Made by a program: the position numbers and the translations under genes | Notes under the pieces: generated by a model | Seen by the model: the letters and a program-made list of their open reading frames with translations, nothing else | Told to the model about the DNA's origin: nothing | Database searches by the model: none | In this document: positions 1-12,824 of the stretch, in pieces | Layout of the letters: each line of letters begins with the position of its first letter | How positions within the stretch are numbered: the stretch's first letter is position 1 | Origin: Ustulina deusta | Taxonomy: Eukaryota > Ascomycota > Sordariomycetes > Xylariales > Xylariaceae | DNA: 64,000 nucleotides | Direction: 5' to 3' | Assembly (NCBI GenBank): GCA_023159155.1 | Contig: JAJNNX010000037.1 | Span: 1 to 64,000 of the forward strand

Positions 1-1717
1 TAAAACCAAAAAAAACTCTATTTTTTAATTATTAATTAAGTTTAATAATAAAAAGATTTTTTTATATAAATATAATATTATAATAACTTAAAAAAACTAA
101 ATTAAAAATTTAGCTAAAATTAACCCTTATATAAAAAAGTTTATTTAAGTTTTATATTTTTTAATAAGCTTAAAAAATATATATTAGTAGTATATATTAA
201 CTAGAAGCTATATATAACCTTATTATTATAGCTTAAATAACTAAGCTATAATTATATAATATTAAAATATTAAATAAATAAATTAAATAGTAGAAAAATA
301 ACTTAACTTAAAAACTTATATTTATTTTATTTAATTTTTATTATATAAAAACTATTTATTTTTATAAATAGTTTATTTATAAATAATATAAATATAACTT
401 TTTAGTTTAGCTTTATTATTATATTAGCAATTAAAATTTATATAAAAAATATAATAAACCTAGACTTTAAAATTAAAAAAAATATTATATACTAGAATTT
501 AAACAAATATAAATAAATTATATAAAGTATTTTAGCTAACAAATTATATAATATAATAAATAGTTTTAATAATATTATTGCTTTTTATATAACTTTTTAA
601 AAAGTTATAAAAATACTTAACTTATTTTTAATACTTGCTATTTTATATTTAGATTTAAAATTATTATATAATTGTTTAATTAAACTAAAAATAATATAAA
701 AAAAAAAACTAATAATTAATATTATATTTTTTTAAAAATTATATAAAAAAAAAAAAAATTCTAAAATATAATAAATTAATAATAAAAACAATTTAATAAA
801 TATATTTATTAAACATACCCTGAACCAAGTACTAAAAACTTTAGTTTTTATTAATAAACTATTTATATAAATTAAAACATTTATTAAAAAAACTATAAAG
901 AATATACTTATATAATAAAAAATAACTAATAATTAAGCTATATATAAAAGGCAAATATTACATATAAGTATTAAAAAAATAAAAAAGTATAAAAAAGATA
1001 ATAAAAATTTATTTATATTTTAAAGAGCTAACGTATAACTACTTTTCTTTCCTTTTAAATAAACTTCCCTTTTTTTTTTTTCTTTTTTCTAACTACGGTT
1101 AAAATATCGCGCTTTGTACAAGCGCTAAACATAAACGCTACATATATTTTTCTAAAAACTAAAAACCTAATAATACGCTAAAAATAGCACCTTAGTATAG
1201 TAGCAATAGCTGCTGTATAGACCGTCCGTATAAAGCAAAAATATTACTTTCTAACTTTGGACTAAAATAATTTAAAAATAGCTTTTTTAGTAAATAAACT
1301 TAGCTTAAACATTTATAAAAACATTCAATAATAATACTTAAAACATAATATTAATAAATAGAGCCGCAGTAATAATGTTTTTTTTATCTTATTATATAAT
1401 AAAACATATTAATTATTAAATATACTAAAAATTATTTATATAAAAATAAAAACTAAAAATATATATATATTTATATAAAAAGTTTATATAAGGGCTTAGC
1501 AGGCCTAACTCCCTATAAAAAAACTATATATTTTTACGCAGCTATTATTTTCTGTACGGACAAAATTTTAAAACTACAAAACGCTACCTAAAGTAAGTAG
1601 TACTAGATATAGGCGGGCGGGAGCAGCAGCAGACATGCTACTATTGCTACTACTACTAATAGTGCTGCTTAGATTGCTATTAATACAATACTTAGAACAA
1701 CAAAAAAGCCTTATATA

Positions 1718-1810
1718 TAATAGTAATAGTAGTAGTAGCAGTAATAGTAGTACTACTACTACTAATAATACTACTACTGCTACTACTATTATTATTACTA
1801 CTGCTATTAC
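1718..1810. repeat. Imperfect palindromic triplet repeat (TAG)n/(CTA)n
   Basis: About 45 bases of TAG/CAG/TAA-type triplets are followed by about 45 bases of CTA/CTG/TTA-type triplets, centred near 1,750. The stretch is therefore both a trinucleotide microsatellite and a long imperfect inverted repeat. A shorter run of similar triplets lies at 1,636-1,680. An alternating TA/TG tract follows at about 1,872-1,921. Confidence 0.75.
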
Positions 1811-2030
1811 GTAATAGCTATTATATTTAAATTAATATAACTTTAAAATAATAGCTAAAGCATACGTATAATATATATATATATGTGTATATATATGTAT
1901 ATATATATATATATATATATACTTAAAGAAAAAAAAAAAAAAAAAAAAAAGCAGTATAAGAGCGGCCTGTTTTATATATAACAGCTACAAATATTACGTT
2001 TTATCTAATCTTAAGCATTTCTAAACAGTG

Positions 2031-2127
2031 CACAAAAAGCAGTTATACACAAAAAGCAGTTATATATAGAAAGCAATTATATATAAAAAGCAGTTATATA
2101 TAAAAAGCAGTTATATATAATAAGCAA
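2031..2127. repeat. 17-bp tandem repeat, five copies
   Basis: Five consecutive 17-bp units can be read. The first two have the form CACAAAAAGCAGTTATA; the next three begin TATA and keep the AAGCAGTTATA core, with one G-to-A variant. A degenerate sixth unit follows. The units abut without spacers, so this is a minisatellite inside a transposon relic and not a CRISPR array. Confidence 0.8.
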
Positions 2128-2549
2128 ACTACAAAAAGCCTTTTAAAAAAACAGCAATTTAACATACTATTAAACAATTCTATTAGCTATAGATTGGCCG
2201 TATGCTATAATCTATATTTTTTTTACGTCTAGAATTTTTTAATTTTTTTAGCAGTTATACAGAAGTACACTACAATTAAAAAAGAAAAAAGCCAGTATTA
2301 TAATAATAATATTAATTACGCACAAAGCTATTGCTAACTATATATAAAACTATTTATATAACATTAGCAATTAGCTAATTGGTCCAATTATATAAGCAGT
2401 ATATATATACAGAATTCTCGTACTATATAAGAATTCTTTATACAAAGGTCCTACCTTTGTACGGATAGTTAGAAAAATAGATCGATATATATAGTTATTT
2501 ATCTCACCTCTTTGTTACATATAATATTATACCCCCTAGCCACCCAACA

Positions 2550-4980
2550 TTTATATATTTATTTATTATATTAGTAAAATTGTTATTTTTTTAAATTAAT
2601 TACTAAAAAAAAAACAAGCTATTTATAATAAAACTAGAATAAAAATAAGCTTTTAAACATATAAAACTACTAGTTTATAAAATATTTGTTTTAGCTTTTT
2701 TTAAGCCTAGCTAATTAATATAAATAAAAATAAATGCTTTATATAATATAATAAAAAAATATAACTTAAAAACTTATAAAGTATTTTTTTAAAACAATAA
2801 TACTAATTAAGTAAGCTTACTTAATTTAAAACTATAAGTTTTTAGTAGTAATATAAATTTTAGAATATTATTGCTTAAAGCTTTTTAAAACTAAGTTTTT
2901 TATAATAATTAATTATTAAGTTTTATTATATTTTTTAAATAAATAGATTTTATTAATATAATAAGTATATTAGGCTAACTTTTTGTTAAACTTTAATATT
3001 ATTTTTTAATATTAATTAAAACAAAAAAATATAATAATTAATGTTTTATTAAAAAAAATAGCTAAACTTTTTATAATTAAAACTAAAAAAACTAAAAAAC
3101 AAATAATAGTATTAGTTCTACTTAATAAAATATTAAGTTTTATATTAACTATAGATTTTTTATTTAATATTTTTTAAAAAGCTAACCTAATAAACTTAAT
3201 TAAACAAAAAACTAGTTATAAAAACTAAAAAATAGAAATAAAAAACTATATATACTTAAGATTACTTTAAATAGGATTGTTTTTTTTTATATAATTTTAA
3301 TTTGAAAAACTTATATATTTTTAATTATTATATACTAAAGTTAGTACAAAATAATTAAAATATTAAAACAAAAATATTATTAGTTTTATTTAAAACATAA
3401 TTATAAATAATATATATATAATTGTTATAACTATAAAAAAAACAAAATATTACAAAACAAAACTTTTAGCTTTTTTTATTTATTATTTATATTAGCTATA
3501 ATATAACAATACGTAATAATAAATAGTAAAAATATATTATTTAACTAATAAAGTTATAACTATATATAAGTATTTATAAATAAGTTTAGCTATTTAATTA
3601 TAACTTTATTTAGCTAAAAAATAAATATTGCAAAGTTATTAGTTATATAATATTATAAAAGTTTATATAGATTTTTTAATATATTAAATATATAAATATT
3701 AAATAATATAAAATTATTTATTTTTAAGTTTATAGTAATAATTAATAGTTTTATAAGTACTAAATATTACTTTAATAGTATTTATTATTTTTAGACCTAA
3801 CAAATAATAAAATTAATTAATTAAAAACTAGACTAATAATTTTGTTTTTATATTAATAAATATTAAAACAATTAAAATATTTATTTTTTTGCTTTAGATT
3901 TTATATATAATTTTTTATAATATTTATTAATTAATATATTATTATTAAAAGTAGTAATAAAAATTAAAATATAAAACTTTCTAATAATAAATATTAGCAA
4001 AACTATTATAAATTCTAATACTAAACAATAAGCGCTTAAACTAGTTTGTTAAACTTAAAACGTTTAAAAAATAGTATATAATATAGCAATTTTTATATAA
4101 AAATAATATAAGCTACAAGCTAATAAAAAAAAATGTTTAATAAATTTTAAAATAAAAAATAAAGTTTTTTTAAAAAAAAAAAGTTTTGTAACATAAATAC
4201 TAACTATTAGATTAGATTTTTAATTAGTTACACTTTTTAAGATTTTAAAAAAACAAAAATTTAGTTATATTTTTGATTTGTTTAATTTTTATAAAATAAA
4301 GAACTTATTTTATATTAATTAATTATAAAAAATAAGCAATAATTTTTTATTTTAATAAATTTAATTATTGCTTTTAGCTAAAAATATTAATAATAAAATA
4401 AAATTTGAAATTAAACAAATTAAACAATTAAAAGTATATAAAAAAAACAAAAAGTTATAATATTAAGTTGTTTAAAAAAGCTACAATTCTAATAATATTT
4501 AATATATAACTTAAAATTTTAAAAATGTACTAATTAAATTTAACTAATTTTATAAAACTTATAAAAAAGCTTTTAAACTTTTTATAAAATTAAAAAAATA
4601 AATATATATAGTAATAACTAATAAATTTATAAATAATTATAAAAACAATAATAAAACAATATAATATAAAAAAACTATATAAATTTAATATTATTAATAA
4701 CTTTAAATTAAAACTATATTTAAACTTTTAATTTTAAAAAAAAAAATATAACAATTAGTATATTTTAGCAAGACCTGCAGGGATTTTAGACCTATATAGC
4801 AATAAAATAGGAAGTTTGCGCACGGATTAACCTAACTCTGCAGCTACATATATAGCGTTTATATCTACCTACTTTGTAAACTCTGATTTTTTTCCTTTTT
4901 TTTTTTCTTTTTTAGCTTAGAGTTTTTGTTTATAGTATTAATAAACTAGCTATAGAAGCTTTACTCAACTAATCATAATA
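2550..4980 (+). mobile_element. 3' fragment of LTR retrotransposon family B
   Basis: This segment is colinear with about 57,570-59,898 in the right AT-rich block, through internal sequence and the LTR. Differences are mainly C/T and G/A. The LTR portion is about 4,747-4,980, begins TATAACAATTAG after a poly(A) purine tract and ends CATAATA. The 5' part of the element is missing: similarity starts abruptly near 2,550. No reading frame survives. Confidence 0.7.
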
Positions 4981-7900
4981 GTTTTATTAAAATATTTTAA
5001 TTTTAATTTAGATAATAGTTATATAAAGATTTTTTTTATTAGTTTATTTTTTAATTATATATATATTTCTATAATATTTTAAAGTTTGTTTAAAATATTA
5101 AAGTTATATATTAAAAAAAGTTCTAGTATAAAAAGTAATTTTTAGCTTATTTACTAGATTATTAGCAATTAAATAAGCATTATTTTCTTTTAGTATTATT
5201 ATAGCTTTATATAATAAGTTATAACTTTTTATATAGCTTAGTTATTTTTTTTAATTATTTATATAAGCTAGGACTTAAAAATAGTAATAATATTATATTT
5301 AGCTACGTTATATTTTATATAATAAGATTATTAATTTTAATAATATTTAATTTTTTAAATAAAGCTTTAAATATATTAATAATGCTGTTTTTAAATAATT
5401 TAATAGTTAAAACGTAGGTTTTTTTTTTTAATCCAAAGAATAATTAGTTAATTTGTTATATAAAAGTTAAAAAAAATTTATAGCTTTTAGGAGTTATTTT
5501 TATTTATTTTTTTATTTTGTTTATTTAAGTTATTTTGTTTAGTTATATAGTAATATAGCTTAACTTATATTTATTGAAAATATATTAGGCTGTTTATTAA
5601 ATTCATAATTATATTAGATTGTTTAATTAATTTGATTTTATATAATTTATTTTAGCTTTTTCTTTTGCTATATTAAAACTTTATTTTATAAAAATAAAAA
5701 TAATATATTATATAAAGTAGAGCTATTATATTAATTAATCGTATAATTGATTTTAATTTTTGTTTTTTTTTATATAGTATTTTTAAAAATACTTATATAA
5801 AACAAACTAAGCTAAAGAGAAAAAAAATAAACTTTATATTAATAATACTAACTATATTAAAACTAATTAAAAAAAAATAATATTTAATTAAAATAAATTG
5901 TTAAAGCAAACCTAAAATTATTATTTAAAAAAAATCGAAAAGAGATTATATATTTTTAAATATTTGTTTAAAACAATATTAAAAGCCTTAAAGTTAAAGT
6001 TCGCTTAAATATAAAATATTTTAATATACTAGTAAATAAAAGTTTTTTTAAAAATTTTATAAAAAACCTAAAATTCTAATATATTAACTTTATATTTATT
6101 AATAAAATAAAAGTATAGTTAGTAATTACTTAAACTATAAATTTTAATATATATATTAAAAAATATATTAAAAAAAATATAATTAATAACTTAAAACTAA
6201 AAATACTAATTAAAATAAAATTTATGTTAAAACATAAAGTTAAAATTGATTTTATAAAAAAAACATATATTTTTAGGTTAGTACTAGGACTTAAAGTACA
6301 ATGTAAAGCAAAAACTAAGCTACTTTTAATAGTACTAATTTAAAAAATATTAGCAATATATATAATAATTATATTTATGAATATAATATTTATTAATTTG
6401 TTAGTACTTATTAATAAAAAAAAAAAATTTAAAACTATACTATTTTAAAAAAAAAATTATAATTTATAATTTATATATCTAGCTAATTATAACATACAAA
6501 AATAAAATTATTTAAATTATTAATTAAGCAAACGTTATAAACTACTAAAAAAATATTAAAAAATATATATATATATATATTTTTTAATAAAGGCATTATA
6601 TTTATATTAAATGATTAAAAAATATAAATAAACCTAATAAATAACTAATAAAATTAATTTAAAACTATTAAAATATATTTATTAAATATTAAAAATTATA
6701 ATTTTTTTAATACTAAATATAACAAAATATATATTTATAAATAAACTTATTTTACTTGCTTGTTTTATTTTTATTATTTACAAAATAATTAATAGTACTA
6801 AAATAAATCAACTAATAATAAATCTATAATTATTAAACAAAATTATAGTCTTAGATATATACTTACTACTTAGCTAAAATAATATAATTAAAAATATAAT
6901 TAGCAAAGTTTAGTTTATATTACTTAATATATTAAGTTTTCTTTTTAATTATTAGTTCTTAAAGGTTGAAAAAATTAAAGGTAGTATTAATAAGATTTAA
7001 AAACTTATTAATATTAATATAAAAGTTTATAAACTACTTATTTTTTGCTTACTATATTTTTATACAAGCTTATATTAATAATATAAATATTTTTTATAAT
7101 AATTTTAATTCGTATATAAAATATATAAAAATAATAATAAATATTTTTAATATAATAAAAGTTTATATTAGCGCTTTAAAAAAGTTGTCTATTTTTTTAT
7201 TAATATAGCTAATAAAATATAATATTAATAATAAAAACATTACGAAAATAAACAATAAAATTAAAATATTTAAAAAACTAAAAATATATATTAAAATAGC
7301 TGGTTAGTTATACTATAAAATAGCTTGGTTTAATTATAAAATTAAAATATTATAATAAAAGAAAACTAACTTGTTAGCCTAAAAAAAAAAAAAAAAACTT
7401 ATTTATTAGAAAATTTAAATTAATAACATAAAGGTTTATTTTTAAGATTACTTTTAAACTAATAAAAAAAACCAAAAAGCTAGAAAACATTACAAAAGTA
7501 TTTATATATATAATATATTATTTATTACTATAAACTAGATAAGCTTTTTTTTTAAAAATAAATAAAATAATATATTAATACTAGGCTAAAATATTCTAAT
7601 AATAAAAGTTAAATTTATTGGTAATATTAAAAATATATATAAATTAATAATAAAAAAATAGTAGTAATAATTTAAATATATAAAAAGCTATAAAAAATAA
7701 TCTAATTAAATATATAATTCGTAAATATATTAATAAATTATATATTAATTAAAAAAATAATGATATATATTTCATTATATATTAAAACCTTAAATAAAAC
7801 TAACTTAAGATTTATTAATATAATTAATTAATTTTTTTAATTTTAGTTTAAAATTTATTATATATTAGGAACACTAAATATAATACTAGACATATTTTTT

Positions 7901-9785
7901 GAATTACTATAAAAGCTACAAAAATAAAAGAAAGCTAAAAAAATTAAATTAAGTATGCTAGATAATATTTAAAAAAATAATATTTGTTAGATATATTTTG
8001 CTAAAAAAAATAAAGTTACAATAGATTTTTTTATATTAACCTTATATAATAATTATTTAAAATATATTAATAGATAGCGTAGTAATATAATATAAAACTT
8101 TCAAAAATAATAACATAAAAAATATTATTAGAAATGTAGTAGTAATTTAAAACTAATACTTCAAAAAAATAACTAAAGCTTATAAAGCAATATTAATAAA
8201 ATATTTAAAAACTGAACTAAAAATACTACTAATTAACCTATACTTTAGTAACAAAATAATTATATATAAAAACTATTTAAAAATTTTAAAATATAAAAAA
8301 ATAATAAACTATATAACTACTGAAATGAAAATTTTTATTAAAATAGCAAAAATATAAAAAAGTAGGTCCTAAACTAAGGGTAAACCAAATAGTATTAATA
8401 TAAATAATACAACAATAAACTTAATATTAAAAATAGACTATTAATAAAAAATTTGAAAGATTTAAAAAAACTTTAAAATAAAATAATATATAAAATAAAA
8501 ACTAAATAAATTTAAAAAACTTAATAAATATAAAAAACTATTTAAATATAAAATAATATTAATTATAGAAATCTAAACTAAGAAAATTAGATTAAAAGTA
8601 TTTATATATAAAGAAAATTAGTTAGCTTTTTATTATTGATTTATAAATATATATATAGGGAAAAAATGCTATAATATATTATTTTTAAATATAAAAGATT
8701 TATTAATATTTTTATTAAAATATAGTTATATATTAATAAAAATTTAAAAATAATAACAATGAAAAACTTTAAAAAAATAAAGATCATAGCAAAGTAGCTA
8801 ATAAATACTAATAAAATAATTATATATAATAAAGCAATAAATATGAAAGGCACCTAAAAAAAAGCAAAAAGAAAAAAGAGCTTAATAGAAAAATTAAAAA
8901 AGGCTTATTAAAGATCCTAAAAAATAAAATAAAAGTTTTTTTCTAGTTCTTAAAAAAAGAAAATATCGCAAGTACACAAGAAAGCTTTTGTTAAAATACT
9001 TTTTTTTTATATTTGTTTTAGCTAGTAAATAAAAACTAGTTATAACAGAATTAGAAAACAGCAAGATAGCAGACAATTAAATTCCGTAAAGTTTTTATCT
9101 AGCTTTATATAGTTTTATTTATGGTTATATAAATAAAAGGACCGCTCTACTCAAAAATAAACCAGCAGATTTAATAATAATAATTAAATAAATATTTTAA
9201 AAGTTATTTATTTATTTTTTAAGTTAAATAAACTATTAAAGCTTTTTTTATTATATATATATTTTTTATAAACTAAATATTTAAAACTTTAAACTTTTAA
9301 TTAAAACAATTAATTAATAAATATTTTTTTTTACTATAAATAAAATAAGTTTTATTATTTTATATTATATATTAATTTAAGAATTTTATTAATAAATAAT
9401 TTATATAATTTTTTTTTAAATTTATATGAAAATAATTTTATAGTTTATATTTTTATTATAATTTAATAAACTAATATTTTTAAACTAAATTATTAAATAT
9501 AAAAATAATTTTATTAATATTTTTTAATATATTAAAATTAAATCTTTTTCATTTAAAAAATAATAATATTTTTATTTAACTTTTTAATTAATTTATAAAC
9601 TTAATTATTAAATAAAAAGTGTTATATTTTAGTTTTTTTAATCTAAAAAAAAATTATAAATATTAATAAATAAACTAATAAATTAAAAAAACAAATAAAA
9701 TAATAAAATAATAAAATTTAAAATTAATATTTTTAAATATATTTTTTATTATTAAATTATAAATATTTTTAAATATATTATTTAT

Positions 9786-11865
9786 TGGAACAATATTGCC
9801 AGGTCAATCGTACGCCATATTCGGTACAGCTATCTTGGCCACTTTGGTAGCTAAGTTGGGTGGTTGGGGCCGTATAGGCCCATATGGCCAGGGGCTACCT
9901 AGCACTTCCTATACCTTCCGAATCCTTTTTTTCTCTTTTATATAAAAAGAGCACCAAACATAATACAACATATTATATAATATTTGCTTTTATAAATCTG
10001 TTTTATATATATTATATATATATATATATTATTTAAAATAAAGCTTATTAATACTAATTAATAAGTTAACTAGCAAACTTATAAATTAGTAAAATAAAAA
10101 AAATAAAATTATATTAGCTATTATATAATAATTTTACAACTTTTTGTTTAATAAAAAAAATATAAATAATATATTATATAAAAATCAAATAAAATATATT
10201 TTAATCAATTTTTTATATAAATTATTATATTAAACAAATATTTAGTTTTAATTTTTAAATTTTTTATTTAGCAAAAAAAAAAAACCTAAATCGAACTAAT
10301 TATATTATTTTGTTTAGTAGAACAAAAAATTAAAATTAATTATAAAGCTATTTTTATACCTTTTTTTTTATATATAACCTATATATAAAGTTTTATACTT
10401 TTGTTCCAAACTAGATTGTTTGTTTCTAATTATATCCCGTTTAGTAGAACTAAAAAAAAAAGTTTGATTAGCTTTATATAACTTTTTTTTATATATAATA
10501 TAATTATAACTATTGTTCTGCCTAGCAAACTAAACTACAAAATTAAATATAAGCTTTTTTATAATTTTTATTTTTTATATAACTAACCTATATATAAAAG
10601 ACCCTTAAATATCTTTTTTTTTATATAGCTTTTTTTAACTTTATATAAAATAAACCAAAAACCTCTCTTTTTTTAACACTTTATATAAACAATATATAAA
10701 AACTATTTAAATACCCCTATATAGCTATTTTTTAACCTTATATAAGCCGGATTAACCCTACTTCTTTTTTTATTTATTAACTTATTATATAAACAGTTAA
10801 ACAACTTTTTTTTTGGCTGCTATATGCTATAACAACCAAACTTTTAGCTAAACTTTTATATAAAAACCTAGCTAAAAAAACAATATTTTAATAAAGCTCT
10901 AGCAAAAATATATTAGCTTTATATATTAAATTAATATAACCTTTTATTTTAAATAAATATATTAAACATATAACTAAAAACTATTTATAATATATTTTAT
11001 AATTATTATGCTTAAATATATAACTAAACAAAAGCTTAAATATAAAATAGTATTAAAAATATATAAGAATTTTTACGGATAAATAGCTAAATATTTTAAT
11101 TAAGTTAATTAGCAATTTTAAAAAAAATTAATTAAAGTAATTAAATAAAACAAATCGTATAAACTTTTTTAAAAAATATTATATATTAATAAACTTTTTT
11201 GGTTTTTTAATAATAAATCGTAACTACTAAACAATTTATTTCGGCTACCTACCTATTTTTGAGTTTTTATCCGGCAGGATTTTTATTTTTTTTATTTTTA
11301 TTTTTTTATTTTTTAATTTTGGTTAGAGGATTGTTTTGGTCCGTACACAACATCTGTTTCGGCCGAACAGAAAGAGCTAGCTATAAAGCTAGCTATATAA
11401 AAAGTTTGTTATTTTAGTATTAAATAGAATTAAGTTTTTGTTAAGCATAGATTTTTATTTTTGCTATATAAAACATTTATTTTAACTATATAGATTTTTA
11501 TACTTAGTTTTTTTATTTATATAATTAATTTGCTAATATAACAAAAAAAAAATTATTAGTATTAGAATAATATTGCGAGGTTAATTGTATGCTATATTTA
11601 GTATAGCTATTTTAGCTATTTTAGTAGCTAAGTTAAATAGTTAGGGCTATATAGGCCTATATAGCCAGGGGCTAGGTAGACCCTCTATACTTTGTACAAA
11701 AGATATACTTAGCACTTCTTATACTTTCTAAATCTTTTTTTTTTATATAAAAAAAGCACTAAATATAATATAATATATTATATAGTGTTTGTTTTTATAG
11801 ATCTATCTCGCGTATATTACATATACACGCATGCTACCTAGGGTAGAGCCTACTAACATTATTTA
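9786..11865. mobile_element. Short LTR-type element or LTR pair (family C)
   Basis: Two direct repeats of roughly 250-300 bp start at 9,786 (TGGAACAATATTGCC) and 11,563 (TAGAATAATATTGCG). They match through a shared GGCCTATATGGCCAGGGGCTA-like core, with almost all differences being C/T or G/A. The left copy keeps more G and C and seems less mutated. Only about 1.5 kb of featureless AT-rich DNA lies between them, too short for a full polyprotein. A poly(A) purine tract precedes the right copy, as expected before a 3' LTR. The outer ends and any target duplication are not clear. Confidence 0.55.
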
Positions 11866-12179
11866 TATTAAATTATTTTTATTTTTATTTAAAAAAATAT
11901 TTTGATAAAAAATAAAATTTTAAGATTATTTAAAAATAATAAACTAATTATACTTTATAATTAAAAATATTTTAATTATTTAAAAATTAAAGCTAGATTT
12001 AAAAATTTTAAAACTAAATTATTTTAAAATTATATTAAAATTAAGTTTATATTATAAAATATATTATTTTTTATATTAAATATATAATTAAAAAAATTAA
12101 AAAATATATATTTATTAAATATTTATTAATAAATAAATAAATAAATAAAGATTTTAAGCTAAAAAGAAAAAAAAAGGAA

Positions 12180-12824
12180 AAAAATAGAGGTTATAGGGTA
12201 GATAGTTATAGACTCTGTGTATGTGTGGCTGCAGAGCTATGGGTTGGTCCGTGCGTGGGTTTCTTATTTTATCGCCATGTGGGCCCGAGGTCCTTGCGGG
12301 TTCCGCCAAGACTGTACTGACCATCACAGCACTCAGCAATCCACGCTAAGGTAATTGACAGGAATCCACGTCGAGGGGTAACATATGGGCACTGTCCTTC
12401 GTACCTTCCCACACTCCCAGACACCCTCCTAAAACCCCCCCGGAGTGCTACTCTGGGTGGAATCAGGCGCCCCATATTAGGTACCTAATGCCCACAGAAT
12501 GACACCACTGGTGTCACACAGCTTCTCAGGCATCTGATACGTGCAGTCTCTTCGTCCCTCTTCCAGATCTCAACCGACAAACAGAGGCACCCCCTACTTA
12601 CCTACCTCCTACCTCTAAGTATCTCACGGCATGTGTGATCGCAGTGCATTGCCAGACTCTGGTCGCAACTGATTCCTCCGGACATTGTTTGTCACTGCAG
12701 AAAATACCTTCAGAAGATACCGTACAACAACGCCTTTCACTCCCATACTTTCCGCTACACCTCACCCTCAATCACTTTCTGTCATAGATGGTCACCATCT
12801 GACACCCACAGACACTCAGTCATC
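12180..12824 (+). promoter_or_regulatory. 5' flank of the MYND/RNase H gene
   Basis: Non-coding sequence of normal composition between the AT-rich block and the start codon at 12,825. It contains pyrimidine-rich stretches and CT-rich leader-like sequence, but no TATA box or operator that I can name. The gene begins only about 0.65 kb from the edge of the AT-rich block. Confidence 0.4.

Larger units (their letters stand above)
1..12150. repeat. AT-rich block of decayed (RIP-like) transposon relics
   Basis: This stretch is almost entirely A and T, dense in TpA and stop codons in all frames, and holds no credible open gene. It ends abruptly near 12,150-12,180, where sequence of ordinary composition starts. 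Recognisable pieces inside it are annotated separately: a 3' part of LTR family B (about 2,550-4,980), a pair of long direct repeats (9,786 and 11,563), and microsatellites between 1,620 and 2,130. The segment 1,020-2,550 is less extreme in composition. In 4,980-9,785 I recognise nothing specific. Repeat copies differ mainly by C/T and G/A changes, the pattern left by fungal repeat-induced point mutation. Confidence 0.85.

Noticed and set aside
2031..2127. Regular short repeats that could suggest a CRISPR array
   Set aside because: Units abut with no spacers and the DNA is fungal; it is a minisatellite.
8641..9076. Short open frames in the left AT-rich block
   Set aside because: Translations are Ile/Phe/Leu/Tyr/Lys runs expected from AT-only DNA.
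1..12150. Mitochondrial DNA or centromere as the source of the AT-rich block
   Set aside because: No mitochondrial genes or tRNAs are visible, and repeat copies with LTR structure and C/T, G/A differences fit RIP-altered transposons. A centromere cannot be excluded from sequence alone, but nothing supports it.
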